Positions 52,411-61,547 of a DNA stretch of 64,000 nucleotides are shown here, piece after piece. Under the pieces are notes generated by a model. That model saw only the letters and a program-made list of their open reading frames with translations, was not told the DNA's origin and did no database searches. This DNA comes from an uncultured Eubacteriales bacterium. GTDB taxonomy: Bacteria; Bacillota; Clostridia; Oscillospirales; QAMX01. The stretch is taken from NCBI GenBank assembly GCA_905205975.1, contig CAJLFQ010000003.1:5456-69455 (forward strand), read 5' to 3'. The first letter of the stretch is position 1, and every line of letters begins with the position of its first letter. A program made the position numbers and the translations under genes.

Positions 52411-55400
52411 TCAGTTTGTTTTTTTCGGCGGGGTCAGCGTCTTGACCAGCTCCTCCGACAGCGCCATGCGGTCGTCTTTGCGGCGCAGCTTGATGGCAAT
52501 GTGCGGACGGTCACCGGCATTGAGCAGGACGCGGCCTTTAAGTGTTGGATGGTCAAACAGCGGCTGGATGCGTTCAAAGGTGAAATCCGAAAAGAAAAAG
52601 CGCAGCGTATCTTCCTTGTCGGCGATCTCACAGATACCGGCGGCTGCGGCATCCGTCCGCAGGACGGAAATGCGGATCAGCGTTTCCGTTTCCGCCGGTA
52701 CGTCGCCGAAACGGTCGCAGAGCTCGTCCCGCATATCGTCTGCGTCTTCCGGCGTCTGAATCCGCGCAATCCGGCGGTAGAGGTCCATCCGCTCAAACGA
52801 CGAGGTGACATAGGTGTCCGGAATCCCCGCAGGAACGGCCAGTTCAATGATGCATTCGCGCTTCGGCTCGACTTTTTCTCCTTTTTCCTCCAGAACGGCT
52901 TCTTCCAGGAGGCGGAGATACATGTCGTACCCGACGGAGATCATGTGACCGCTCTGCTCAGCGCCCAGCAGGTTCCCCGCGCCGCGGATTTCCAGGTCAC
53001 GCATGGCGATTTTGAACCCGGCGCCGAATTCGGCAAAGTCGCGGATGGCGGCCAGACGCTTCTGGCTGATTTCCGAAAGAACCCGCCCGGCCGGAAAGGT
53101 CAGGTAGGCATAAGCGTGCCGGGATGACCGCCCAACACGTCCGCGGATCTGGTGAAGCTGCGCCAGCCCGAACCGGTCGGCGTCTTCGATGATCAGCGTG
53201 TTGACGTTCGGAATGTCGATGCCGGCTTCGATGATGGTGGTGCAGACGAGAATGTCCGCCTCACCGTCTGTAAAGGTCTGCATGACTTCGCCGAGCTGCT
53301 TTTCGTTCATTTTGCCGTGCCCGACGATGACGGTTCGCTCCGGGAACATGGCTTGCAGGCGTGCAGCCGTTTTGTCGATGGTGTCCACGCGGTTGTGCAG
53401 ATAGTATACCTGCCCGCCGCGCGTCAGCTCACGCGCTATGGCATCCCGGATCACGGCGGCGTCGTATTCCATGACGTACGTTGTGACGGGGTAGCGGTCG
53501 TGCGGCGATTCCTCCAAGACGGACATATCGCGTACGCCGGACAGAGCCATGTTCAGCGTCCGCGGAATCGGCGTCGCCGACAGGGTCAGAACATCGACGT
53601 TGCCGGTCATTTCCTTGAGCCGCTCCTTATGTGCGACGCCAAAGCGCTGCTCTTCATCGACGATGATCAGGCCGAGGTCGTGGAATACAACGGATTTGTT
53701 CAGCAGCCTGTGCGTGCCGATGACCATATCGATGCTGCCGGTGCGCAGCCCGCGGATTGTTTTTGCCACATCGCCCGGCGTGGAAAACCGGCTGAGCGAC
53801 GCGATTTTGACCGGATATCCGCGGAAACGGTGCATGGCGGTCAGATAATGCTGGCGGGCCAGAACGGTTGTCGGCACAAGCACGGCAACCTGCTTGCTGT
53901 CCAGAATGCACTTCATCGCAGCACGGAAGGCGACTTCCGTTTTGCCGAACCCGACGTCGCCGCACAGCAGACGGTCCATCGGCATGGAACGCTCCATGTC
54001 CTTTTTGATTTCTGCAATGGAAATGAGCTGATCGTTCGTCTCCTCATATTCAAAGCTGTCTTCAAATTCGCGCTGCCATGCAGAATCGGGTGCAAAAGCG
54101 TGGCCGGGGAGGCGCGCCCGCTTGGCGTACAGGGCAATCAGCTGTTTGGCCAGATCCTTGGCGGCGCTTTTGGCGCGCTGGCGCGTCCGCGCCCAGTCCG
54201 TACCGCCGAGCTTGGAAAGCTTGACGGCGCTGTCTTCGGCGGCGCCGAGATATTTTGAAATGACATCCAGCTGCGTCACCGGGATGTAGAGCACATCGCT
54301 CCCGGCGTAGGAGAGCTTGATAAAATCCTTTTTGATGCCGTCGGCTTCCAGCTCTGTAATGCCGCAGAAGCGGCCGATGCCGTAGTTGTCGTGGACGATC
54401 AAATCCCCCTCGTGGAGATCCGTAAAGGACTTCAGCCGTTCGCGGCTGCCTTTTTCCACAGCGGCGGTGCGGCGCGTGCGCTTCTTTTCGGGCGCTGTCG
54501 GCCGGGTGTCGTTCAGAACGGCAACGGAGGCGTCCGGCAGTTCAATCCCAGCAGACAAACTGCCGATGCCGACGGTGACGCCGCCGGGCGTAAACGGCAT
54601 GGAAACGTTCGGATCGATGGTCGCGGCGACGTTTTTTTCAGCCAGCAGAGAGATCAGATAATCGACACGCTCGCGGCTGGCCGCCAGAACCAGCACGGCA
54701 AATCCCTGGCGCCGGTAGAAGTCGATGTCCTGAAAAAGCGCGTCGAAGCTCTGAGAGAGTGACGGCAGCTGCTTTGAAATCAGCGTGATGATTTCACGCG
54801 GCGGCAGTTCGCTGCGCTGCGACAGGAAGTTGTCCAGCATGATGAGGTTGTGCGCCGAAAGGAAGGAAAACATGCCGTCGGCATCCAGATAATAGCTTTT
54901 TTGGCGGCCGCTGATGATGCCGCTTTCCATCAAGTGCTTAACATCCTGCGCGGTGCGGCGCGTCAAGCTGCGGATCTCTTCGCAGACGCGCTGCGCGTCG
55001 TCCAGAAAGAAAACCGTTTCGTTGGAACAGAAATCCAGCGCCGTAAACGGCGTCTCCTGATAAACGGGCAGGTACCGGTCGATGGCAGCAAACCGCAGAC
55101 CGTCACGGATGCGGCCGCTGTCCGTATCGATGTGTTCCAGCAGCTCTTTGGCGAGTTTCTGACGATTCAGCCCTTTCAAAAGTCCGGCGACGCGTCTGGC
55201 AAACGCCTCGCGCCCATCCTGTGCGAGGTCCGGCGGCAGCTCCAGCGCAGGCGTGATCCGCACATGGCGCAGGTTTTCGGTGCGGCGCTGTGTCGCAATG
55301 TCAAAAGCGCCCATCGAGTCAATTTCATCGCCGAAGAATTCGATGCGGACCGGGCGGCGGAGTGACGGCGGGAAGATGTCGAAGATGCCGCCGCGAAAAG

Positions 55401-55920
55401 CGAACTGCCCGGCGCCTTCCACCGTTTCAGAACGGCAGTATCCGAGGCGCAGCAGCGTGTCCGAAAGCGCCGTGACGTCCGTTTCCATGCCGACTGAAAG
55501 CTCCAGCACGGCGTCTGCAAACGTATCCGGCGCGATGGTGTGCAGAGAAAATGCTTCTACCGACCCGCAGACTGCCGTACAGCAGCCGGTCTTCAGCGCA
55601 TCCAGCACGCTGACGCGGCGATGCTCCCATTCCCGGCTGGCGCCTTCGATTTCATGAAACATCAGCTCACGGGCAGGCAGAACGGCATACTCAATGCCGC
55701 TGAGCGCGGCGGCATCGGCGGCGAACGACGAAGCCGCCGATTCGTCGGCTGTGATAACCGCAACCGGACGGAAAAACTCGGCCTGTATCGCCGCGGCGAC
55801 CAGCGCACGGTGAAGCGGCGACAGCCCGCAGATCAGAACCGGCGTGCTGCGGTCTTCCAAACGGCGCCGCAGCTTTTGCAGCTCATCCGGTGAAAAGACG
55901 GATTTACAGAGAGAAAGCAT
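52411..55920 (-). CDS. mfd: Transcription-repair coupling factor Mfd
   Basis: A 1169-residue translocase that removes stalled RNA polymerase and recruits UvrA. N-terminal UvrB-like domains, a CarD-like RNA polymerase interaction domain (about residues 480-560; DLHEGDLIVHDNYGIGRF), the RecG-like motor with Walker A GDVGFGKTE, DEEQRFGVAHK and RGRVGRSSRHAYAYL, and a C-terminal TRCF domain are all present. The start is ATG at 55920 because GAGGA lies 8 bases upstream; a start 12 codons earlier lacks a site. Confidence 0.97.
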   Translation of the reverse strand: MLSLCKSVFSPDELQKLRRRLEDRSTPVLICGLSPLHRALVAAAIQAEFFRPVAVITADESAASSFAADAAALSGIEYAVLPARELMFHEIEGASREWEHRRVSVLDALKTGCCTAVCGSVEAFSLHTIAPDTFADAVLELSVGMETDVTALSDTLLRLGYCRSETVEGAGQFAFRGGIFDIFPPSLRRPVRIEFFGDEIDSMGAFDIATQRRTENLRHVRITPALELPPDLAQDGREAFARRVAGLLKGLNRQKLAKELLEHIDTDSGRIRDGLRFAAIDRYLPVYQETPFTALDFCSNETVFFLDDAQRVCEEIRSLTRRTAQDVKHLMESGIISGRQKSYYLDADGMFSFLSAHNLIMLDNFLSQRSELPPREIITLISKQLPSLSQSFDALFQDIDFYRRQGFAVLVLAASRERVDYLISLLAEKNVAATIDPNVSMPFTPGGVTVGIGSLSAGIELPDASVAVLNDTRPTAPEKKRTRRTAAVEKGSRERLKSFTDLHEGDLIVHDNYGIGRFCGITELEADGIKKDFIKLSYAGSDVLYIPVTQLDVISKYLGAAEDSAVKLSKLGGTDWARTRQRAKSAAKDLAKQLIALYAKRARLPGHAFAPDSAWQREFEDSFEYEETNDQLISIAEIKKDMERSMPMDRLLCGDVGFGKTEVAFRAAMKCILDSKQVAVLVPTTVLARQHYLTAMHRFRGYPVKIASLSRFSTPGDVAKTIRGLRTGSIDMVIGTHRLLNKSVVFHDLGLIIVDEEQRFGVAHKERLKEMTGNVDVLTLSATPIPRTLNMALSGVRDMSVLEESPHDRYPVTTYVMEYDAAVIRDAIARELTRGGQVYYLHNRVDTIDKTAARLQAMFPERTVIVGHGKMNEKQLGEVMQTFTDGEADILVCTTIIEAGIDIPNVNTLIIEDADRFGLAQLHQIRGRVGRSSRHAYAYLTFPAGRVLSEISQKRLAAIRDFAEFGAGFKIAMRDLEIRGAGNLLGAEQSGHMISVGYDMYLRLLEEAVLEEKGEKVEPKRECIIELAVPAGIPDTYVTSSFERMDLYRRIARIQTPEDADDMRDELCDRFGDVPAETETLIRISVLRTDAAAAGICEIADKEDTLRFFFSDFTFERIQPLFDHPTLKGRVLLNAGDRPHIAIKLRRKDDRMALSEELVKTLTPPKKTN

Positions 55921-55989
55921 ATGAAAAATCCTCGTTTCATTTGCATTCAGGTGCATTCAGAGACAGTCAGACGCGGGAGAAAAGCAGAA

Positions 55990-56030
55990 CAAAACGCGGG
56001 CAAACGTGTGATAAACGCTGCCCGCTTTTG
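55990..56030 (-). terminator. Terminator behind the membrane protein gene
   Basis: Stem GCGGGCA/TGCCCGC (55996-56002 with 56019-56025), extendable through CAAAA/TTTTG with a one-base bulge, with T residues behind it on the minus strand. Confidence 0.7.
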
Positions 56031-56066
56031 CGCTGTAAGCTGTAAGATGGAATGATTCAGAACGGC

Positions 56067-56960
56067 TCAGTTTTTGGCATCGGTGTCGCAGCCATAGGCG
56101 GTGTGCAGCAAAGCAGCGACCGGATCAGCCCGGCGGGGTGCAAAGAAAACCGGCACCACGGCCAGCGTGAAGAGAAAGCCGTAAAGGAAAATCAGGGCGT
56201 CCGTTACGCCGGCATTTGCAAACGTCGTTCCGTTTGCAAGCAGGCGGAGGCAGTTCAGTCCGCGGCCCAGAAAAGCCGTCGTGCAGAAAAAGAGATTGAC
56301 TGCCACGGCCAAATAGACGCGCATTGCACTTTTTCGGCCGTACAAATACCCGGAACAGGCAAAAAACATCAGAATCATCGTAATCAAAGCGGCGATGTCA
56401 TAAAAATAAGCGCTGACGGACGGGTTGGAGGAGACATCACGGTATACTTCAATCAGACGGAAGCTGGCCCAGAAAACAAGCAGCAGCGAAGCGGTTCCAA
56501 TCGGCGAGCCGCCTTCAACCGGCTGAGACAGCTTTTTCAGGACAGGCACCGTGAGCAGCGTTGAAGCAAACAGGAGAAGACCGTTGAGCATCCCCCAGAC
56601 CGAAACGTGCTGTACCGCTGTGATTAGAACGGCGATGGTTCCGGCCGTACCGGCTGCGGCGGCGCAGACGGCAAAGAGGATGGTCGGAACGCCAATGGCG
56701 CCGACAATGACGGCGTTTGAAGGAAAGAGACGGTTTTTCGCCGCCAGCAGCGCGATTACGCCCAACGCGGCCAACATACAAACGCAGAGCAGAAGCAGTA
56801 TCAGGCTGCTGCGTTCCCCGGGAATGGCCAGCCCCTGCGCATCAAATCCGTCGCGCAGCTGGATCCATCGAACCAAACCGCCAAAAATACCGGCCAGCAG
56901 CATCAAAAACAAAAATGCGCCTTTTTCCAGCTTTGCGTTCTTTTCGTTTGTCAATTTCAT
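56067..56960 (-). CDS. Hypothetical polytopic membrane protein
   Basis: A 297-residue protein with about eight hydrophobic segments (first FLFLMLLAGIFGGLVRWI; last IFLYGFLFTLAVVPVFF) and a cytoplasmic-looking basic N-terminus. No family is recognised. It overlaps the stop of the D,D-carboxypeptidase gene by four bases (ATGA), so both are in one operon. A terminator follows. Confidence 0.75.
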   Translation of the reverse strand: MKLTNEKNAKLEKGAFLFLMLLAGIFGGLVRWIQLRDGFDAQGLAIPGERSSLILLLLCVCMLAALGVIALLAAKNRLFPSNAVIVGAIGVPTILFAVCAAAAGTAGTIAVLITAVQHVSVWGMLNGLLLFASTLLTVPVLKKLSQPVEGGSPIGTASLLLVFWASFRLIEVYRDVSSNPSVSAYFYDIAALITMILMFFACSGYLYGRKSAMRVYLAVAVNLFFCTTAFLGRGLNCLRLLANGTTFANAGVTDALIFLYGFLFTLAVVPVFFAPRRADPVAALLHTAYGCDTDAKN

Positions 56961-58381
56961 TCACCCTTTTCTGATTTCTGTGGTTTGTCTGCATCGTCTG
57001 CCGGCTTTTTCGGCGATTGAGCGCCCTGCTTTTTGCTGTACCGGTATGCGGAGATCAAAATGACAACGCCGTAAATCATGGCGCAGACAATGGCGACGCA
57101 TAATAAAATCAGCAGAAAACGAATGATGGTCCCGGCAAAAGTCCGGCTTCTCTGCGTGCCGGCGGATGCCGTTACGGAAACATCGCCCGGACGGGGCGTC
57201 GTGGCAGCCTGCGAACCGGAGGCGTCTGTGACGGCAGACGTCAGATAATCGCTGCGGGAAACGACGGAAGCGTGTCCGACGGGGAAGCCGTGGTCGTAAA
57301 GCTCAACGGAACCGAAAACAGTCCCTGCGGGCGCCGGATCGGAAATCAAATCGGGGATGTCATAGATGGCCTCAAACGTCAGCGGATCGTCCGACTTGTG
57401 GCACAGCACGGAGAAGGATTCCGGCTCCAGCATCAGCGTTCCGCCTGCAGCCGTCGGCACGGATTTGGCCAAGTCAATGGTATTGTCTACGGTTTTCAGC
57501 GTCAGGTTTTCAGCAAAGGAATCGACGAGCGCAGAGGTGTCTTTGAATGTGGTTCCCTTCGGCGCTTTCATCACGGTGATGATGAACTGCATGCCGTCCA
57601 CCTCGGACAGCGTCGCCAGCGTGTTCCCGGCCGGCGTGGTATAGCCGGTTTTGCCGCAGACGACTTTGCTGTTGTAGATGCCGGAGCGGGTCAAGAGCAG
57701 ATCGTTGGTCGTCACTAGGTGGCGCGTTTCACTGCATTTGTTGGTCGGCGGGATGTCATAGGTCGGCGTGGACATGACCTCGACCAGAAACGGATGGCGG
57801 ATGCATTCCCGCATCAGCGTCGCCAGATCGCGTGCGCTCATATAATGCTGCTCGTCGTGGAGGCCGTTGGTCGTTACAAAATGCGTGTTGGTCATGCCGA
57901 GCTCTGCGGCGCGTTCGTTCATCAAAATGAGGAAATCCTCTGCACTGCCTGCCAGATATTCCGCCATGCCGAGGCACGCCTCGTTGGCGCTGGGGAGAAG
58001 GATGGCGTAGAAGACCTGACGGACGGTGAGCTGTTCGCCGACGTCAATCGCGATGTGCATGGTGTCCCGCGGAATGCCGTAAACAGCTTCCCGCGAGAAG
58101 GTAATGACGTCATCCAGTGAAGCCAGTCCGGCTTCTACACGCTCTGCGGCAATCAATGCCGTCATGAGTTTGGTGGTGCTGGCCGGATAAAGCTTTTCAT
58201 CGGCATTCTTTTCGAGAAGGATGGTGCCGGTGTTCAATTCCATGGCAAAAGCGGCATAACCGGATACACTCGGCAGCGGGTCGGCGCCGCAGGCATCCCC
58301 ATAGGCAGCCGCAGCGCGCGGCGCAAACGTGAGGATCGGAATCAGGGCGAGGAGAAGGGCGAAAAACCTCTTGTGTTTCAC
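56957..58381 (-). CDS. dacF: D-alanyl-D-alanine carboxypeptidase (PBP5/DacF type)
   Basis: A 474-residue penicillin-binding protein that trims the terminal D-Ala of peptidoglycan stems. The signal peptide (FFALLLALIPILTF) is followed by the catalytic domain with STTK (Ser67-Lys70), SAN (130-132) and KTG (243-245), then a PBP5-like beta domain. A true membrane helix (IIRFLLILLCVAIVCAMIYG) and a basic tail replace the usual amphipathic anchor. The start is GTG at 58381 with GGAGG about 11 bases upstream. Confidence 0.93.
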   Translation of the reverse strand: MKHKRFFALLLALIPILTFAPRAAAAYGDACGADPLPSVSGYAAFAMELNTGTILLEKNADEKLYPASTTKLMTALIAAERVEAGLASLDDVITFSREAVYGIPRDTMHIAIDVGEQLTVRQVFYAILLPSANEACLGMAEYLAGSAEDFLILMNERAAELGMTNTHFVTTNGLHDEQHYMSARDLATLMRECIRHPFLVEVMSTPTYDIPPTNKCSETRHLVTTNDLLLTRSGIYNSKVVCGKTGYTTPAGNTLATLSEVDGMQFIITVMKAPKGTTFKDTSALVDSFAENLTLKTVDNTIDLAKSVPTAAGGTLMLEPESFSVLCHKSDDPLTFEAIYDIPDLISDPAPAGTVFGSVELYDHGFPVGHASVVSRSDYLTSAVTDASGSQAATTPRPGDVSVTASAGTQRSRTFAGTIIRFLLILLCVAIVCAMIYGVVILISAYRYSKKQGAQSPKKPADDADKPQKSEKGE

Positions 58382-58429
58382 GGCGGAAAAAACCTCCAGT
58401 CTGTATGCAAGAAATTTCGTTTACTCTAT

Positions 58430-58458
58430 ATTCTACCATTTTATGTATCGTTTGTCAA
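58430..58458 (-). promoter_or_regulatory. Promoter of the dacF operon
   Basis: On the minus strand TTGACA (58458-58453), 17-base spacer, TAGAAT (58435-58430). Confidence 0.7.
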
Positions 58459-58525
58459 AGTGTTTTTTGTTGCACGGCAGGGGCGGCGGTTCATTTTCCA
58501 AAACATGCCGCTTTGAAAAGTGGTT

Positions 58526-58554
58526 TTGACAAAAAACGAACCCGGTGGTATAAT
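58526..58554 (+). promoter_or_regulatory. Promoter of the pyridoxamine kinase gene
   Basis: TTGACA (58526-58531), 17-base spacer, TATAAT (58549-58554); both boxes perfect. Confidence 0.9.
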
Positions 58555-58604
58555 AGAAAGAGGATTTTTTGCCGCTGTCCGGCAAGACAGGAGCGTGCTG
58601 CCCG

Positions 58605-59450
58605 ATGAACCCCATTCTGCCGCGTGTCGCCGCGGTTCACGACGTTTCCGGATTCGGAAAATGCGCGTTGACGATTGCGCTGCCCGTGCTCTCTGCATGC
58701 GGCGTTGAAGTATGCCCGCTGCCGACGGCGGTTCTGTCCGCCAATACCGATTTCGCCGGATTTCAGATGGTCGATCTGACCGATGCCATGCCGCGTTTTC
58801 TCCGGCACTGGCAGGCCATGGGTTTGCATCTGGATGCCGTTTATTCCGGCTTTTTGGGCTCCGCGGAGCAGATGGACGATATCGAACGCATGGTGCAGCT
58901 GTTTCACCCGGCGCTGACCTTGGTGGATCCGGTCTGCGGGGATGACGGCCTCGTCTACAAAACCTATACGCCGGCCATGTGTGCCCGGCTGCGCAGGCTG
59001 ATGGGCATCGCCGATGTGATCACCCCCAATCTGACGGAAGCCTGCGTCCTGACGGATACGCCGTATGATACCTGCCGGACGGACGCCGCTGCTGTCCGCT
59101 GTCTGGCAGAGCGCCTGCGCGAAACCGGCGCCAAAAGCGTGATCATCACCGGCATTGAGCGCGACGGTCTCCTTTGCAACTGTATTCTGGACGAAACGGG
59201 ATATGACGAACGTGCCGTTCCGCTGCTGCCGTTTCGTATGCACGGCACAGGCGACCTGTTTGCCAGCGTTTTGACCGGCGGCCTGATGACGGGACATTCG
59301 CTCCGCGAAAGCGTGGATTCTGCAGCGCGCTTTACTGCGTTTGCCATGGAAAAAAGCGTCCGGTATGACGGCGCTTTCCAGCGCGGCGTCTGCTTTGAAC
59401 CCTATCTGCACCTGCTGGCAGGCGGCGTGTTTACCGGTGAAACCGCCTGA
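58605..59450 (+). CDS. Pyridoxamine/pyridoxal kinase
   Basis: A 281-residue PfkB/ribokinase-superfamily kinase that phosphorylates B6 vitamers for PLP salvage. It starts ILPRVAAVHDVSGFGKCALT, the pyridoxal kinase signature, has DPVCGDDGLVY and ITPNLTEACVLT, and ends with the catalytic-base motif HGTGDLFASV. The start is ATG at 58605; ACAGGAG lies 11 bases upstream. Confidence 0.92.
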   Translation: MNPILPRVAAVHDVSGFGKCALTIALPVLSACGVEVCPLPTAVLSANTDFAGFQMVDLTDAMPRFLRHWQAMGLHLDAVYSGFLGSAEQMDDIERMVQLFHPALTLVDPVCGDDGLVYKTYTPAMCARLRRLMGIADVITPNLTEACVLTDTPYDTCRTDAAAVRCLAERLRETGAKSVIITGIERDGLLCNCILDETGYDERAVPLLPFRMHGTGDLFASVLTGGLMTGHSLRESVDSAARFTAFAMEKSVRYDGAFQRGVCFEPYLHLLAGGVFTGETA

Positions 59451-59522
59451 AAGCGTTTGAACAGATGGAAGGAACCGGACACGCAAAAACAGAAAAAAAC
59501 AAATCAAAGAATTGAGGAAAAT

Positions 59523-60437
59523 ATGATGTTGAAACCGAAACGCCTGATGGCAGGCGATACTGTTGGACTTGTTGCACCCTGCTACGGTGTCAATCTGGGG
59601 GATGCGGAAGAACCGCTGGCACAGATGGAGCAGATGGGCTACCGCACAAAGGTCAGCAGACACTTCTACGACCGCGACTGGACGTTTGCCGCCTCCGTCG
59701 AAAAACGCGCAGAAGATTTCAACGAAATGGCCGCAGATGACGAAGTGAAAATGGTCATTTTCGGCGGCGGTGAAGTCTCCAATGAAATCCTGCCTTACAT
59801 GGATTTTGATCTGATCCGCAAACATCCGAAAATCTACTGCTCTTACAGCGACGGAACAACCCCGCTGAACGCCATCACATCCTTGACCGGGCTGGTCACT
59901 TACTACGGCGCAGACCCCGGCGTGCCGGGCGGCAAAAATCTTTACAGCGCCCGTTCGCTGGCGGCGGCCATCAACACCGGTACGGCGCCCTATACGTTTG
60001 AAAAATGCAGCGAATGGACGACGCTGCGCGGCGGCGAGTGCAGCGGTGAGCTGATCGGCGGTTTTTTGGCCAACTTTGCGCTCATGTTCGGCGGCAGCTA
60101 TCTGCGGATCGATAAAACGAAAAAATACCTGCTCTTCCTCGAAGACCACGAGCAGTTCGGTTCGCCGAGCGTGACGTCGAAATATCTGTCCCACATCGAG
60201 CAGAGCGGCTTTATGAACAACGTTTCCGGCCTGATCCTCGGCCACTATGCCGACAAGTTCTATCCGGAAATTCTCGACATTCTTCGTCGCATTGCCGACC
60301 GCTATCAGATCCCGACGGTCAAAACCGATGACTTCGGCCACTGCGCGACGCGCGGCACGATCCCGATCGGCGTTTCCGCCGTGCTTGACGCGGACGCACA
60401 GACCCTGCGCTTCACAGAAAATACCGTTGAAGCGTAA
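59523..60437 (+). CDS. S66 family LD-carboxypeptidase/MccF-like peptidase
   Basis: A 304-residue serine peptidase. The catalytic serine lies in YCSYSDGTT, the glutamate in LFLEDHEQFG and the histidine in DDFGHCATRG, matching the Ser-Glu-His triad of family S66. Members cleave L,D-bonds of muropeptides or inactivate microcin C-like compounds. There is no signal peptide, so it probably works in murein recycling or detoxification inside the cell. The ATG at 59523 follows GAGGAAA. Confidence 0.92.
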   Translation: MMLKPKRLMAGDTVGLVAPCYGVNLGDAEEPLAQMEQMGYRTKVSRHFYDRDWTFAASVEKRAEDFNEMAADDEVKMVIFGGGEVSNEILPYMDFDLIRKHPKIYCSYSDGTTPLNAITSLTGLVTYYGADPGVPGGKNLYSARSLAAAINTGTAPYTFEKCSEWTTLRGGECSGELIGGFLANFALMFGGSYLRIDKTKKYLLFLEDHEQFGSPSVTSKYLSHIEQSGFMNNVSGLILGHYADKFYPEILDILRRIADRYQIPTVKTDDFGHCATRGTIPIGVSAVLDADAQTLRFTENTVEA

Positions 60438-60497
60438 AAATGTCAGATTATCCACAGAAAACACGGAAAAAGCCGGTATATTTATCGAGAATAGAAC

Positions 60498-60526
60498 TTC
60501 CGATTCGCGAACCGGCATGGTATAAT
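60498..60526 (+). promoter_or_regulatory. Promoter of the oxidoreductase operon
   Basis: A perfect TATAAT (60521-60526) with an extended TGG element before it; the -35 box (TTCCGA, 60498-60503) is weak. Confidence 0.5.
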
Positions 60527-60570
60527 ATTAAGAATCCCAAAGGCATTTGAATTTGAAAAGGAGACGGATT

Positions 60571-61260
60571 GTGGGCAACCTCGCGGAGACGATTGGACAA
60601 ACCATTTTGCTCGCAGGGCATTATGGCAGCGGAAAAACGAACATTGCGCTGAACCTGGCTGTCAGCCTGCGTCAGGCCGGCCGGACGGTCACGGTGATCG
60701 ATCTGGATATCATCAACCCGTATTTCCGCCTGGCGGACGGAATTGATATCTTGGAGCGTTTCGGCATTGACCACGTTGCGCCGACGTATGCGAACACCAA
60801 CGTCGATATCCCGGCCCTGTCGCCGCGTGTCGCCGGTCTTCTCGAAGACAGCGGCGATACCTTAATTGTGGACGTCGGTGGCGATGATACCGGCGCGGCC
60901 GCACTCGGCGGGTTTGCGCAGACGCTGACGCGCCGCGGCTATGAGATGCTGCTGGTTGTGAACCCGTTTCGCCCGTTCACGGAGACGGCGGCGGATGCCG
61001 CCGGCGTCGCCGCTGACATTGAATTGGCGGCTCGGCTGAAATTCACGGGAATCGCGGCCAACCCGAATCTGGGGCGCGAAACCACCGTGGAGACGATCTG
61101 CGGCGCAAAGCCGTTTTTTGACGGCCTGTCTGAGCGGCTGCATCTGCCGGTCTGCATGACGGCCGTGCGAAAGGATCTGGTGTCTGCCGTGTCCGGCGCA
61201 GTTTCCGGCCCGGTTCTGCCCCTTGAAATTCTTCAAAAACCCGGATGGGACATCTTCTGA
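60571..61260 (+). CDS. MinD/ParA-like P-loop ATPase of the oxidoreductase operon
   Basis: A 229-residue ATPase (ILLAGHYGSGKTNIALNLAV Walker A, VIDLDIINPYFR, IVDVGGDDTGA Walker B). It belongs to the SIMIBI class and resembles cluster-assembly or nucleotide-dependent maturation ATPases. The start is GTG at 60571, since AAAGGAG lies 7 bases upstream. It is followed within 51 bases by a ferredoxin and the oxidoreductase subunits, so a role in their assembly is plausible but unproven. Confidence 0.82.
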   Translation: MGNLAETIGQTILLAGHYGSGKTNIALNLAVSLRQAGRTVTVIDLDIINPYFRLADGIDILERFGIDHVAPTYANTNVDIPALSPRVAGLLEDSGDTLIVDVGGDDTGAAALGGFAQTLTRRGYEMLLVVNPFRPFTETAADAAGVAADIELAARLKFTGIAANPNLGRETTVETICGAKPFFDGLSERLHLPVCMTAVRKDLVSAVSGAVSGPVLPLEILQKPGWDIF

Positions 61261-61311
61261 AATGTGCTTTTCAGGAACAAATAATTTCAGTACGGAAAGG
61301 TGATAAAGCAT

Positions 61312-61518
61312 ATGGCGAAAGTGACAATTGACGAAAAAAGATGCAAAGGCTGCGGCCTGTGTGTCTCCGTTTGCCCCAAGAAAATCATCGCCCTTGCGGC
61401 GCACCGGCTGAATGCCAAAGGGCATCACCCGGCGGAAGTGATCAACCAGGAGGCATGCCTTGCCTGCGCAATGTGCGCGCGTATGTGCCCCGATGCGGCG
61501 ATCATGGTAGAACGGTAG
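61312..61518 (+). CDS. 2x[4Fe-4S] ferredoxin subunit of 2-oxoacid oxidoreductase
   Basis: A 68-residue ferredoxin with two CxxCxxCxxxCP motifs (CKGCGLCVSVCP near residue 12 and CLACAMCARMCP near residue 48). It is the delta-type electron-transfer subunit of KorABCD/VorABCD enzymes. The ATG at 61312 follows GAAAGGTG. The alpha subunit follows after 29 bases. Confidence 0.93.
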   Translation: MAKVTIDEKRCKGCGLCVSVCPKKIIALAAHRLNAKGHHPAEVINQEACLACAMCARMCPDAAIMVER

Positions 61519-61547
61519 TCTGCAACCAGAGAGGACGGAATGAATTT

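Noticed and set aside
58491..60518. 675-residue minus-strand open frame
   Set aside because: It lies opposite the pyridoxamine kinase and S66 peptidase genes, both with full catalytic motifs, and has no domain of its own.
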